A stretch of DNA of 64,000 nucleotides from JBLUOA01 sp048060095 (GCF_048060095.1 NZ_JBLUOA010000001.1:124001-188000), one strand, 5' to 3'. Positions 26,309 to 35,709 are shown, counted from the stretch's first letter. Notes: generated from the letters alone by a model not told the origin. Program-made: numbers and translations.

Positions 26309-27898
26309 TCAGTTCTTTTCGACGAGCCGGTAGAACACGAAGTCGGACGTCGCGCCGTTCACGTAGCCCGACACACCTTCGTTCATCGCGACCTGATAGG
26401 CCGCTTGGAACATGATCACGATGGGTGACGTTTCCTGAACGCGCTGCTGAAGTGTGCGATACATCTCAAGCCGTTTGTCCGGGTCAGTTTCGGTCAGTGC
26501 CGTGTTGGTCATCTCGTTCAACTCATCCGGAACGGCCCACGCATTCCGCCATGTGGTCGTCGCGGCATAGTTGTCATCAGAGTTGTCGGAGTTATACGCA
26601 AACGCCTTGGCGTTCGAATGTGGGTCCATGAAGTCCGGGCCCCAATATAGCAACATCGCCTCATGGCTCCGCTCGCGATACTTGGTGATGACCTGACTGC
26701 CGGTGCCGGGCAGGATTTCAAAGTTGATCCCCGCGTCGGCAAAGCTGGCTTGCAAGGATTGCGCCATATCGGTGAAGGGCGCCGCATTGATCACATCGAG
26801 TGACACAGTGATCGGAGTTTCGACACCTGCATCGGCCAAGATTTGCTTTGCCTTTTCAGGGTCATAGGTGAAAGGCGTTTCATCATACGATCCGGGGAAA
26901 CCCTTGGGCCAGAATGCCTGATGCACTTCCATCTGCCCGGCGATGATCGTGTCGGTCATGCCTTCGTAGTTCACCAGATACCGTGCCGCTTCCCAGACTG
27001 CGGGCGGGGTCAGGCTTTCGGTTTTTTGGTTGAACGACAGGAAGTGAACAGCCGCTTGCGGGAAAACTTCGACTTTGATGCTGTCCGACGCAATTGATCC
27101 GATCTGGTCCGAGGTCAGGTTCTTCGCCATATCGACATCGCCGGATTCCAGCAGCAATTGCTGGGTCGCCGCTTCGGCAACATGCTGGATGATAACGCTG
27201 TCGACCTTCGGGCCTTCTTTGAAGTAATTCGGGTTGGCGGCCAGCCGGACAAGCTGCGCCGGTTGATAGGCTTGCAGCGAAAACGGGCCGGAGCCGGCGG
27301 AGTTTTCATTAAGCCACGCGTTGCCCATATCGCCATCAACGTCGTGTTCCATCACCGTCATTTCATCAACGACAGAGGCTGGACGCGCGGCGAGCACGTT
27401 CAGAACGAACGCGGGGGAAAAGTCGCCCTCATACTTTACCGTCACGGTGTTGCCCTCAGACGTAACCATCTCGCCGACATTCTCTGGCGTCCAGCCAAGC
27501 TGCGTCAGGATGAAGGCGGGCGTCAGGTTAAGCTTGATGACGCGGGCAAAGGAATACACCACGTCTTCGGCCCGAACAGGGTTGCCGGAATGGAAGGTCG
27601 CGCCATCGCGCATGGTGAAGATGATCGTCTTGTTTTCAGCGTCAACACTCCAGTCGGTCGCGAGGCCGGGCGCCAGCACCGTGGGGTCTTCGGCATCGTA
27701 TTGAACCAGACGGTCATAGATGTTCGTGACCAGTTCGCCTGAGGTGAATTCATAGGCTTGCGCCGGGTCAATCGCGACGATGTCATCAATATTCTGCGCG
27801 ACGACCAGCACGCCTGCTGGCGTGTCGGCCCACGCGCCGGGGCTGATGGCGGGCAGCGCTAGCGCTGTCGCCAATAGGGCGGATTTCAGAAGCTTCAT
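26309..27898 (-). CDS. Peptide-type ABC transporter substrate-binding protein (SBP family 5)
   Basis: The 529-residue protein has a Sec signal (MKLLKSALLATALALPAISP, cleavage near AWADT). The mature protein shows family-5 features: DPAQAYEFTSGELVTNIYD near the start, FTMRDGATFHSGNPVRAEDVVYSF, NENSAGSGPFSLQAYQP and FDPEKAKQILADAGVE-like spacing. It should deliver peptides or other small substrates to the permeases encoded on the opposite strand at 28621-30617. The regulator gene lies upstream on the same strand, 25 bp away. GGAGGAGAG upstream of the ATG is a strong ribosome-binding site. Confidence 0.92.
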   Translation of the reverse strand: MKLLKSALLATALALPAISPGAWADTPAGVLVVAQNIDDIVAIDPAQAYEFTSGELVTNIYDRLVQYDAEDPTVLAPGLATDWSVDAENKTIIFTMRDGATFHSGNPVRAEDVVYSFARVIKLNLTPAFILTQLGWTPENVGEMVTSEGNTVTVKYEGDFSPAFVLNVLAARPASVVDEMTVMEHDVDGDMGNAWLNENSAGSGPFSLQAYQPAQLVRLAANPNYFKEGPKVDSVIIQHVAEAATQQLLLESGDVDMAKNLTSDQIGSIASDSIKVEVFPQAAVHFLSFNQKTESLTPPAVWEAARYLVNYEGMTDTIIAGQMEVHQAFWPKGFPGSYDETPFTYDPEKAKQILADAGVETPITVSLDVINAAPFTDMAQSLQASFADAGINFEILPGTGSQVITKYRERSHEAMLLYWGPDFMDPHSNAKAFAYNSDNSDDNYAATTTWRNAWAVPDELNEMTNTALTETDPDKRLEMYRTLQQRVQETSPIVIMFQAAYQVAMNEGVSGYVNGATSDFVFYRLVEKN

Positions 27899-27922
27899 CA
27901 GTCTCTCCTCCAGATGTTGGAC

Positions 27923-28540
27923 TTATACGTTGTCGTTGGCGGCCATCGGCGTTGGCATTCGAATGGCGTCTTTGCGGTGCAGAACATTGAGCGTTCCGGT
28001 CCATAGAATGCGCGCGGCCTGATCGGTTCGGTTGGCCCATGAATGGGGGGTCGAGCCGCTATAATGCAAGCTGTCGCCTTGGGTCATATGAAAGACCTCT
28101 CCGCCGAGGGTCTGCTCGATTTCACCGTCGAGGATATAGATGATCTCCTCGCCTTCGTGATGGACGATTTCCGATTCATACCCCGCCGGAACATGCAGGA
28201 TGTAGGATGACAGTTCGGCCCCCGGCAGCGCGGCGCCGAGCGATTCATAGACGATTGACGATCCCGCGATGGAAAATTGCGGTCGCTTGTCGGCGCGGGT
28301 CAGGGAATCCTCCGGCTTCGGGGTCGAAATGAAGTATTCCAGCCCCACGTCCAACGCCTGCGCGATCTGCGCTAGCGTGCCAAGCGATGGCGTCGCGTTA
28401 TCCCGTTCCACCTGACTGAGATAACCGACCGAAAGCTCAGCCTTGTCGCACAATGCCTGAAGGGTCAAACCCTGCTGCTTGCGCCGCTTGCGAATACGCG
28501 GGCCAAGGTTCGGGTCGGATTTCGTCTTGGTTTTTGGCAT
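27923..28540 (-). CDS. XRE-type HTH regulator with C-terminal cupin domain
   Basis: The 205-residue regulator (start ATG at 28540, protein MPKTKTKSDP; a GTG five codons earlier is less likely) has an XRE helix-turn-helix, GLTLQALCDKAELSVGYLSQ, at about residues 25-55. A cupin barrel (HHEGEEIIYILDGEIEQ, then HMTQGDSLHYSGSTPHSW) probably senses a small ligand. Regulators of this shape (PuuR-like) often control amino-acid or polyamine uptake. It lies between the binding-protein gene and the divergent permease operon, so it probably controls both through the AT-rich region 28541-28620. Confidence 0.88.
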   Translation of the reverse strand: MPKTKTKSDPNLGPRIRKRRKQQGLTLQALCDKAELSVGYLSQVERDNATPSLGTLAQIAQALDVGLEYFISTPKPEDSLTRADKRPQFSIAGSSIVYESLGAALPGAELSSYILHVPAGYESEIVHHEGEEIIYILDGEIEQTLGGEVFHMTQGDSLHYSGSTPHSWANRTDQAARILWTGTLNVLHRKDAIRMPTPMAANDNV

Positions 28541-28620
28541 CGAATATCCGTCCACAAAAATTTTTTTGATTTAAGCAAAAAGTTTTGCGTTCACCAAGAA
28601 AAATATTTATCCAAGTGCAA
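28541..28620. promoter_or_regulatory. Divergent AT-rich promoter region of the peptide transporter
   Basis: This 80-bp space is strongly AT-rich (runs of A and T at 28556-28568 and 28598-28612) between two divergently transcribed units. It must hold promoters for both directions and is the natural binding place of the XRE-cupin regulator. No exact hexamers are assigned. Confidence 0.5.
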
Positions 28621-29715
28621 ATGCCCTTTCGCCTGCGATTGGGATGGCTGAACGTGGGGGACAGCGCCATTTTTCCGAGACTGCAAAACAACGCGCCTGC
28701 CCTGACCCGTTGGGTCGGGTCGCTGTCGGGGTTTGTGGTGGTGGTCGCGTTGACCTTCCTCGGGCTGCTCGCCATCACGTTCTTCATCGGCCGGGTTGTG
28801 CCAATCGACCCGGTTCTTTCAGTGGTCGGCGACCGCGCCACGCAAGAACAATACGATGCCGCCCGCACCGCGATGGGGCTTGATCGTCCGATGATCGTGC
28901 AATTCGCGGATTACGTCTGGAGCGTTCTACGCGGCGATCTTGGCCGTTCGATTTCGACTAACCGCGATGTGGCGGATGACTTGGCACGGGTGTTTCCGGC
29001 GACGCTTGAAATGGCGACGCTGGGGATTCTGATCGGGGTGTTGATTGGCGTGCCGATGGGTGTCACAGCCGCCGCACGTCAGGGAAGCTGGGTCGATCAG
29101 GTGATCCGCGTGCTGGCGCTTCTGGGCTATTCCGTGCCGGCGTTCTGGCTTGGTCTTGTCGGGCTGGCGGTGTTCTACGCGGGCCTTGGCTGGGTGTCCG
29201 GGCCCGGACGGGTCGATATCTTCTACGAAGGCCTAGTTCAGCCACATACCGGCCTTTTGTTGATCGACAGCCTGATCGAAGGGCAGATCGACGTGTTCTG
29301 GAACGCAGCAGGGCATTTGCTGTTGCCCGCGACGATCCTTGGGTTCTTCAGCCTTGCCTATATCGCCCGGATGACGCGGTCTTTCATGCTCGACCAGTTG
29401 GGGCAGGAATACGTGACGACGGCACGGGTCAAGGGCGTGGCCGAATGGCGGGTGATCTGGGTCCACGCGTTCAAGCCGATCCGGGTGCCGCTGATTACGG
29501 TGATCGGGCTTTCTTACGCCGGGCTGCTGGAAGGGTCAGTGATGATCGAAACCGTCTTTTCCTGGCCAGGGATCGGTAACTACCTGACCGTTGCGCTGCT
29601 GAACGCTGATATGAACGCGGTACTTGGCGCAACGCTGGTGATCGGTGCGGTGTTCATTTTCATCAACAAAATTTCCGATGTGCTTTACCGCATCCTTGAC
29701 CCGAGGAGCACATAA
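28621..29715 (+). CDS. Peptide-type ABC transporter permease (DppB type)
   Basis: The 364-residue protein has an N-terminal membrane segment, GLDRPMIVQFADYVW, RGDLGRSISTNRDV and the last DppB block ETVFSWPGIGNYL. The start is uncertain: the ATG at 28621 has no good ribosome-binding site and lies close to the presumed promoter. It is a somewhat long member of the family (about 310-340 is usual) because of an extended N-terminus and a periplasmic loop around residues 195-235. It forms the channel with the next gene. Confidence 0.9.
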   Translation: MPFRLRLGWLNVGDSAIFPRLQNNAPALTRWVGSLSGFVVVVALTFLGLLAITFFIGRVVPIDPVLSVVGDRATQEQYDAARTAMGLDRPMIVQFADYVWSVLRGDLGRSISTNRDVADDLARVFPATLEMATLGILIGVLIGVPMGVTAAARQGSWVDQVIRVLALLGYSVPAFWLGLVGLAVFYAGLGWVSGPGRVDIFYEGLVQPHTGLLLIDSLIEGQIDVFWNAAGHLLLPATILGFFSLAYIARMTRSFMLDQLGQEYVTTARVKGVAEWRVIWVHAFKPIRVPLITVIGLSYAGLLEGSVMIETVFSWPGIGNYLTVALLNADMNAVLGATLVIGAVFIFINKISDVLYRILDPRST

Positions 29716-30617
29716 TGACCACGCGGGATTGGTTGCTGGCGGATTCTCCGACCTCTCGTTTTCAGGCGAATATGGGGCGGGCGTATCGGATGGGCGGTGC
29801 GCTGCTGCGCAATCCGTTGGCGGTTGTCGGCGCCCTCATCATAATCCTGCTGATTGCGACGGCCGCGTTCGCCCCGTGGATCGCGCCGGAAAGTCCTGTT
29901 GGGCAGAACCTCAGTGCACGCCTGCTGCCGCCTTCGGGCGATCATTGGATGGGCACGGATGAGCTGGGGCGCGATATCTTTTCCCGTGTTGTCTATGGCG
30001 CGCGGATCACGCTGCTAATCGTTGCCATGGTCGCCGTGATTTCGGCCCCGCTTGGCCTGATTATCGGGGCGATTTCCGGGTATTTCGGCGGCTGGGTCGA
30101 CAAGGTGCTGATGGGCCTAACGGATGTGTTCCTGTCGATGCCGAAACTGATCCTCGCGCTGGCTTTCGTCGCCGCCCTTGGCCCCGGCATCGAAAACGCG
30201 ATCATCGCGATTGCGATTACCGCCTGGCCAGCCTATGCGCGGATTGCGCGGGCGGAGACGCTGACCTTCCGAAACTCCGAATTCATCGCAGCGATGCAGT
30301 TGGTCGGCGCGTCCAATGCCCGGATCATCACGCGTCACGTCCTGCCGCTTTGCACGTCGTCGATGATTGTCCGCGTCACGCTCGACATGGCGGGGATCAT
30401 CCTGACGGCGGCTGGGCTTGGCTTTCTTGGTCTCGGGGCGCAGCCGCCACTACCGGAATGGGGTGCGATGATTTCGCGCGGGCGGGTGTTTATCCTTGAC
30501 CAATGGTGGGTCGCGACGATGCCGGGCTTTGCGATCATCCTCGTGTCGCTTGGGTTTTGTTTCCTCGGCGACGGGCTGCGCGATGTGCTGGACCCGAAGC
30601 AGGGTGGCAAATCATGA
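29715..30617 (+). CDS. Peptide-type ABC transporter permease (DppC type)
   Basis: The 300-residue subunit has one N-terminal membrane segment, then DHWMGTDELGRDIFSRVVYG, the EAA-type loop with AAMQLVGASNARI, and LGFLGLGAQPPLPEWGAMI near the C-terminus. ATG overlaps the upstream TAA by one base, and the next ATG lies in its last codons (ATGA). It is part of the 28621-32196 import operon. Confidence 0.93.
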   Translation: MTTRDWLLADSPTSRFQANMGRAYRMGGALLRNPLAVVGALIIILLIATAAFAPWIAPESPVGQNLSARLLPPSGDHWMGTDELGRDIFSRVVYGARITLLIVAMVAVISAPLGLIIGAISGYFGGWVDKVLMGLTDVFLSMPKLILALAFVAALGPGIENAIIAIAITAWPAYARIARAETLTFRNSEFIAAMQLVGASNARIITRHVLPLCTSSMIVRVTLDMAGIILTAAGLGFLGLGAQPPLPEWGAMISRGRVFILDQWWVATMPGFAIILVSLGFCFLGDGLRDVLDPKQGGKS

Positions 30618-31447
30618 CCGCGTTGCTGGATGTCGATGACCTGCGCGTCAGCTTTCCGACCACCCAAGGCCGGGTGGACGTGGTGAAGGGGGTAAGCTTC
30701 ACCCTAGGTCGCGAACGGCTTGGGATCGTCGGGGAAAGCGGGTCGGGCAAATCCATGACCGGTCGCGCGATCCTCCGGTTGATCCGCGCGCCGGGTCGGA
30801 TGCAGGCCGCCCGGATGGAATTTGATGGCATCGACCTTACCACCCAAAGCGAACGCCAGATGCGGGCGCTGCGCGGCGCGCGAATTTCGATGATTATGCA
30901 AGATCCGAAGTTTTCGCTGAACCCGGTGATGACCATCGGGTCGCAAATCGCCGAAGCATTGCGGACCCACGAAACCCTGCCGCGTCGGGCGATCAAGGCT
31001 CGTGTGATCGAGATGTTGGAAGCCGTGCGCATCAACAACCCGGAACAGGTCGCGAAGATGTATCCGCATGAGGTGTCGGGCGGGATGGGCCAACGGGTAA
31101 TGATCGCAATGATGCTGATCCCCAGCCCTGACCTGCTGATCGCAGACGAACCCACATCGGCGCTTGATGTCTCGGTGCAGGCGCAAGTCCTCGACCTGAT
31201 TGATGAGCTTGTGACTGGTAAGGGCATGGGCCTGATCCTGATCAGCCACGACCTCAATCTGGTGGCGCGTTACTGCGACCGTATCCTTGTGATGAATGCC
31301 GGCGAAGTCGTCGAAGAATGCGTCGCAAGCGATTTGCACAAGGCGACGCACCCCTATACGCGGGGTCTGCTGGCCGCGATCCCCGCAATGCACGAAACCC
31401 GCGCTGAACTCCCCGTGCTTGACCGCAGTAGCTGGAGCGGGACATGA
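30614..31447 (+). CDS. Peptide-type ABC transporter ATP-binding protein (DppD type)
   Basis: Starting at the ATG at 30614 (ATGA overlap with the permease), the protein has 277 residues. Walker A is GESGSGKS, the signature VSGGMGQRVMIAMML and Walker B LIADEPTSALDVSVQ, followed by the switch region LISHDLNLVA. The C-terminal tail HPYTRGLLAAIP is typical of the oligopeptide family. The reading frame is open further upstream only inside the permease gene. It works as a heterodimer with the next gene. Confidence 0.93.
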   Translation: MTALLDVDDLRVSFPTTQGRVDVVKGVSFTLGRERLGIVGESGSGKSMTGRAILRLIRAPGRMQAARMEFDGIDLTTQSERQMRALRGARISMIMQDPKFSLNPVMTIGSQIAEALRTHETLPRRAIKARVIEMLEAVRINNPEQVAKMYPHEVSGGMGQRVMIAMMLIPSPDLLIADEPTSALDVSVQAQVLDLIDELVTGKGMGLILISHDLNLVARYCDRILVMNAGEVVEECVASDLHKATHPYTRGLLAAIPAMHETRAELPVLDRSSWSGT

Positions 31448-32196
31448 CAGCGATTTCCCTTCGAAACCTCGATATTTCCTACGGGCCGACCAAGGTTGTC
31501 GAAGGTGTCAGCTTTGACGTTGCGGACGGAGAAAGCTTTGCCCTCGTCGGGGAAAGCGGATCGGGCAAGTCGACGGTGCTGAAGGCGATTGCGGGCCTTG
31601 CGCCGGATTGGGCGGGAGAGATGTCGGTCTTTGGTAAGCCGCGCGGCCACGGTACCGACCGCGCCTTTGCCGGAACCTGCCAGATGGTGTTTCAAGACCC
31701 CTACGGATCGCTCCACCCGCGTAAGACGGTGGATTCGGTTCTGTCCGAGCCTCTCGTCGTCCATGGCATCGGAAATCGCGACAGCCGGGTGGCGGAGACT
31801 TTGGCCGCCGTTGGGCTTGACCAACGCTTCCGCTTTCGGTTTCCGCATCAGCTGTCCGGCGGTCAACGTCAACGCGTCGCCATCGCTCGCGCCCTGATGC
31901 TTGAGCCGAAGCTGATGCTGCTGGATGAACCGACCAGCGCGCTGGACGTGTCGGTGCAGGCAGAGATTTTGAACCTGCTGAAACGGTTGCGCCGCGAACA
32001 GGGGCTGACCTATTTGATGGTCACGCACAACCTGCCCGTCGTGGGCTTCATGTGCGATCGGATGGCCGTGATGAACAAGGGCCGCGTGGTTGAAATTGCC
32101 GAGGCCACTGCCTTGCGCGATGGATCGTTCGACCACGCCTATACCCAGGAACTCTACGCCGCGAGCGGTGGCACACAACATGACGGACACGTCTGA
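31444..32196 (+). CDS. Peptide-type ABC transporter ATP-binding protein (DppF type)
   Basis: The 250-residue second ATPase has Walker A GESGSGKST, the Q-loop FQDPYGSLHPRKTV, the signature LSGGQRQRVAIARAL and Walker B LLDEPTSALDVSVQ. It is shorter than many DppF proteins and lacks most of the C-terminal extension. It overlaps the DppD-type gene by ATGA and the GAF-protein gene by 17 bp, so five genes appear translationally linked. Confidence 0.93.
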   Translation: MTAISLRNLDISYGPTKVVEGVSFDVADGESFALVGESGSGKSTVLKAIAGLAPDWAGEMSVFGKPRGHGTDRAFAGTCQMVFQDPYGSLHPRKTVDSVLSEPLVVHGIGNRDSRVAETLAAVGLDQRFRFRFPHQLSGGQRQRVAIARALMLEPKLMLLDEPTSALDVSVQAEILNLLKRLRREQGLTYLMVTHNLPVVGFMCDRMAVMNKGRVVEIAEATALRDGSFDHAYTQELYAASGGTQHDGHV

Positions 32197-32698
32197 TATG
32201 CACGATCATGCCCTCGAAATCTTTGACGACGCGCTCGCTGTCGCACAATCATCGACCGAAGCCTTTGATGCCCTCTGTGACCTGACCCAAGCGGTCGTCG
32301 GTGCCAAGCTGTTCACTATCATGACCGTCGATATGGAGGCCGGCGTCGCCCGTCGTGCCTATACGAACGATCCAGTGAACTATCCGACATCCGGCACGAA
32401 ACCCGTCGAAATGGACAGTTGGTTTGAGGTCGTGCATGACCGCCATGAAACCTTCGTTGCCAACACGCTGGCTGAGATTGACGCTGTGTTCCCCGATGCA
32501 GAGTTGATCGGCCAGCTTGGGTGCGGATCCGTCGTGAACCTGCCTATCATCGAAGACGGGCAGTTGGTTGCGACGATGAACATACTGCACGAAGAACAGT
32601 ATTACACACCCGCCCGTGTCGCAGTGGTGAAGGAAGTTCTGACGGCCCCAGCCAAGCGAGCAATGGCTTTTGCCGAACCGCAGCAGCGAACGGCCTGA
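32180..32698 (+). CDS. GAF-domain protein
   Basis: The 172-residue soluble protein starts at the ATG at 32180, inside the end of the ATPase gene. Almost the whole length is one GAF-like sensor domain: ALFDAL-type helix, AKLFTIMTVDMEAGVARRAY, then DSWFEVVHDRHETFVANTLA, and LGCGSVVNLPIIEDGQLVAT, LNILHEE-like. There is no kinase, cyclase or DNA-binding part. It may be a ligand-binding or redox sensing partner of the transporter, or a small GAF enzyme. Its fixed coupling to the operon is the only functional hint. Confidence 0.75.
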   Translation: MTDTSDMHDHALEIFDDALAVAQSSTEAFDALCDLTQAVVGAKLFTIMTVDMEAGVARRAYTNDPVNYPTSGTKPVEMDSWFEVVHDRHETFVANTLAEIDAVFPDAELIGQLGCGSVVNLPIIEDGQLVATMNILHEEQYYTPARVAVVKEVLTAPAKRAMAFAEPQQRTA

Positions 32699-32726
32699 CC
32701 CACCCGCGCCCGTGCGGATGGGTCAG
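32695..32726. terminator. Bidirectional terminator
   Basis: CTGACCCA and TGGGTCAG form a perfect outer stem with an inner CCGC/GCGG stem. It starts inside the stop codon of the GAF gene and is followed by CTTTTTAG, between two convergent genes. Confidence 0.8.
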
Positions 32727-32734
32727 ATCGCTTT

Positions 32735-34582
32735 TTAGTTGGCCGCTGCCGCGCTTCGCAGAAGCGGCGTGATCCGGCGAACCGTCGCGCGGCGGTTTTC
32801 TTCCGATGGCCCATCTGTCTGCACTTTCAGAAAATCCTCGCCATAGCCTTGGACGATAAGGTTTTCCGGTGGAACGTCGAAATACTCGGTCAGCGCCAAG
32901 GCAACCGATTCCGCCCGACGGTCAGACAGCGCGAGGTTGCTTGAGGTGCTGCCAACGGCGTCGGTGTGGCCTTCGATCAGGAAAACCTCGCGCGGGTTTT
33001 CGCGGATGTATTCCTCAAGCAACACGCCAAGCGCCCGTAACGCGCGGGCCTCTTCCGGCGCAATCGCGGCAGACCCGGTTTCAAAGTTGACCGCATCAAG
33101 GTCGACGCGCGGCATCAGTTCGCGCACTTCGCGAATGTTCCGCACCTGCCGCAGGGAATAGCGGCGATCCACATCAGCAGAGGCTTCGGCCTCAAGCGCG
33201 TCGCGCAGCGCCTGTTGATCCGTCTTGGAAAAATCGATGACCTCAATATCGCGGCTGGAACGCCGCAGGTTCGTCAGATCGACCGGGTCAGAGGCGAGCG
33301 TGTCGTCAAACAGCAGCAACTCGGTTCCGTCCGGTTCAATCCGGGTCCGGCGCAGAACGCGGCCTTGCGCATCGCGGATCGTGGTGATCTGCGAGCCATC
33401 CGGCCGGTTCATGATCGTGCGGGTGGACCCATCGCTATAGCGAGCTGTGCGGGTTTCGATCCCCGGACGACGCAACAGCGCGTCATCATCTTTCAATACA
33501 CGGAACTGGTTGCCATCACGGACAACGACCCGGTCGCCGGAGTTCGACACGACTTCGGACCCGTTGTTAAGCAACGCACCAACGGCGAGCGCACCAAGAC
33601 CAACTATGGCGGCTTTCTCAAGGTTGCTGAGACCGCTATCATCCGATGAGGCGGACGCGGCGGGGGCCGCAGCAGTGGCGGCTTCGCCAACCGATGTTTC
33701 AAAATCCTCATCGCTGGACCGCGCGGTTTCTTCGGTCACGGTGTCCTCGATAACTTCCACCGGCTCGCTTTCACCTTCGGTGGCAGCGGCGGCTGTCTCG
33801 GGCGCGTCATCAACGACGATGGTTTCTTCTTCGGCGCTGTCGTCACTTTCCGGTGCGGCCTCAGCCTCCGGGTCCGCCGTTTCGCTTTCGACCGCTTCCG
33901 GTTCGTCAGTCTCAGCGCTGGTTTCGGCGTCCGCCTCTGCCGGAGCGTCGTCTGTTGTCTCCGCTTCTGCCTCGGGCTGGGTTTCTTCAGCGGCCGATTC
34001 ATCGCCTGACTCGGCAGGAGCTTCTTCCGTCGCCTCAGCCTCAGCCTCGGTCTCGGTCGGAGCTTCTTCGACAGGCGCGTCCGCAGACTGTTCTTCCTGA
34101 ACTTCCTCTGCCGGAGCGTCGGTTTCGGGAGTTTCCTCTACTGGCGTTTCAGTCACGGGCGCCTCCTCAACAGGAGCCTCCTCATTGGCTTCGCCGGTTT
34201 CGGCTTCTGTCTCAGTCGCGTCTTCAGCCGGCGCAGCCTCTTCAGCCGGAGCGCCCTCAGCCGGTGCCTCTTCGGTCGGCGCCGCCTCTTCCTCAGCAGG
34301 TGCCTCTTCTACTTGTTCCTCTTCAACTGCCGTTTCTTCGGCAGGAGCCTCTTCAACCGGCGCGGCCTCTTCGGTTTCGACTGGCGCCTCCTCCTCAACC
34401 TCTTCGACAGGCTCCTCTGTCACCTCACCGCTCTGCTCCGCATTCTCGCAGGGCTGATCCGATCCTTCAGGGCACATCGTCGTAGTTTCTTCGGTTTCCG
34501 CGGCTTGGGTCCAAGCGGGGGACGGCGCGATCAGGGCGAGGCTTGCCACGAGGGCCCTCGTTGTTTTCAGCGATTTCATCAT
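32735..34582 (-). CDS. OmpA-family outer-membrane/peptidoglycan-binding protein with long acidic arm
   Basis: I start at 34582 (MMKSLKTTRALVASLALIAP, a Sec signal ending near WTQA); the frame is open further upstream without signal character. The protein has 615 residues. After the signal comes a low-complexity Glu/Ala/Pro/Val arm of about 280 residues. A hydrophobic segment near 320-342 (KAAIVGLGALAVGALL) follows, then a basic stretch with RDGNQFRVLKDDD and RTRIEPDG. The C-terminal OmpA domain (about 493-605) contains VNFETGSAAI, LIEGHTDAVGS, LALSDRRAESVALAL and GYGEDF. The OmpA domain binds peptidoglycan. The arm may span the periplasm or bind cations. Confidence 0.87.
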   Translation of the reverse strand: MMKSLKTTRALVASLALIAPSPAWTQAAETEETTTMCPEGSDQPCENAEQSGEVTEEPVEEVEEEAPVETEEAAPVEEAPAEETAVEEEQVEEAPAEEEAAPTEEAPAEGAPAEEAAPAEDATETEAETGEANEEAPVEEAPVTETPVEETPETDAPAEEVQEEQSADAPVEEAPTETEAEAEATEEAPAESGDESAAEETQPEAEAETTDDAPAEADAETSAETDEPEAVESETADPEAEAAPESDDSAEEETIVVDDAPETAAAATEGESEPVEVIEDTVTEETARSSDEDFETSVGEAATAAAPAASASSDDSGLSNLEKAAIVGLGALAVGALLNNGSEVVSNSGDRVVVRDGNQFRVLKDDDALLRRPGIETRTARYSDGSTRTIMNRPDGSQITTIRDAQGRVLRRTRIEPDGTELLLFDDTLASDPVDLTNLRRSSRDIEVIDFSKTDQQALRDALEAEASADVDRRYSLRQVRNIREVRELMPRVDLDAVNFETGSAAIAPEEARALRALGVLLEEYIRENPREVFLIEGHTDAVGSTSSNLALSDRRAESVALALTEYFDVPPENLIVQGYGEDFLKVQTDGPSEENRRATVRRITPLLRSAAAAN

Positions 34583-34776
34583 CTTTTCATACTCCGGTGG
34601 GCCCGACATCGTGACGGGGCGGTCGTGGAAAGAACGGCTGACATAGGAATTGGTTTCATTGTCGCCCGACGCATCCAAGGGGAAGTTGACGGATTCCCGC
34701 TCAGAACGCGTCCGTCGCTCGCCGATAGCCTGTAAAACAAGGGGATATGGGCTCTCGCGCCCGCCGGGAGTGTAAG

Positions 34777-35709
34777 CTAAAGACCGCCGAATGCCGCCGC
34801 GAAGATCAGCGCGATCTGCCCGCTGGTGGTCTGCCGATACAGCCCCGCCCGTTTCAGAAGCTTCAATCTCCGCGCAGCACTCGCTCGATGCATCTCCTCG
34901 AAATCGTCCAAAATCTGGACGCTCTCAGCCGTCAGCAGTGCCTCAGCCCCGCGCAGCGCCGCGATGTTTGACCGGTTCCAATGCCGGAATCGGCCACCAA
35001 TCAGCATCCGAATACGCGCGATTTTCGCCGAAATAGAGCCGTTTTCGCCGATGACATTCCGTCCGTGCTGACGATAAAGAACACTCGGCTCCGGGTCGTA
35101 GATGACGTGACCACCCGCTCCGGTGACGATCTGGTAGATCCACCAATCATGCGAAACGATGCCGCCCGCAAACTGTCCCGCCTGTTGGACAAGATCCAAA
35201 GCCGCGCGGTTCAGCACCATCGTGTTGCCGCCGCCAATGCTCTGCACCAATGCGTTTCGAAAGGACGGCGTGCGGGAAAACAGCGGCGACAGCCCCGTCA
35301 CACGAAGGGTCCGATTACATATCGCCGTGCGAGAAGCGTAAAGCGCGGGCGTCCCGCCATCGACCTTTTGCAGCGCCTGAATAGCCCGGCGAAGCTTATC
35401 GGGCTTCCAGATATCATCCTGGTCGGAAAGCGCCACATAAGGCACTGTTTCACCAGAAATCGCCAAAAGATGAAGGAAATTCTGCGTGAAACCACGCCTT
35501 GGGCCGGTATTGGACAGCACGGTGCGATCAGGGTTCTTCTGCGCAAACTCGCCCACATGGCGGCGGCTGTCGTCGGTGGAGCCGTCATCGGAAACGATCA
35601 ACGCCCAGTTTTGGTGGTATTGCGCTGCGAAACTCTCCAACTGCTGGTCGATCATGCGTGCGCCGTTGAACAGCCCCAGCAGGATCGCGACCATGGGTTC
35701 AGGCTGCAT
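34777..35709 (-). CDS. Glycosyltransferase family 2
   Basis: The start at 35709 (MQPEPMVAIL) is preceded by GGAG at a 9-base spacing; earlier in-frame ATGs at 35751 and 35760 have none. The 310-residue enzyme has the GT-A opening VAILLGLFNGARMIDQQLES, the nucleotide motif VSDDGSTDDS and the metal motif ALSDQDDIW. Its C-terminal helices resemble rhamnosyl/galactosyl transferases of O-antigen clusters. It is divergent from the UDP-glucuronate epimerase gene, which suggests capsule or LPS decoration. Confidence 0.85.
   Translation of the reverse strand: MQPEPMVAILLGLFNGARMIDQQLESFAAQYHQNWALIVSDDGSTDDSRRHVGEFAQKNPDRTVLSNTGPRRGFTQNFLHLLAISGETVPYVALSDQDDIWKPDKLRRAIQALQKVDGGTPALYASRTAICNRTLRVTGLSPLFSRTPSFRNALVQSIGGGNTMVLNRAALDLVQQAGQFAGGIVSHDWWIYQIVTGAGGHVIYDPEPSVLYRQHGRNVIGENGSISAKIARIRMLIGGRFRHWNRSNIAALRGAEALLTAESVQILDDFEEMHRASAARRLKLLKRAGLYRQTTSGQIALIFAAAFGGL

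Noticed and set aside
33447..34485. Ser- and Pro-rich plus-strand frames
   Set aside because: They are antisense to the Glu/Ala codon repeats of the OmpA-like protein and have no start signals.
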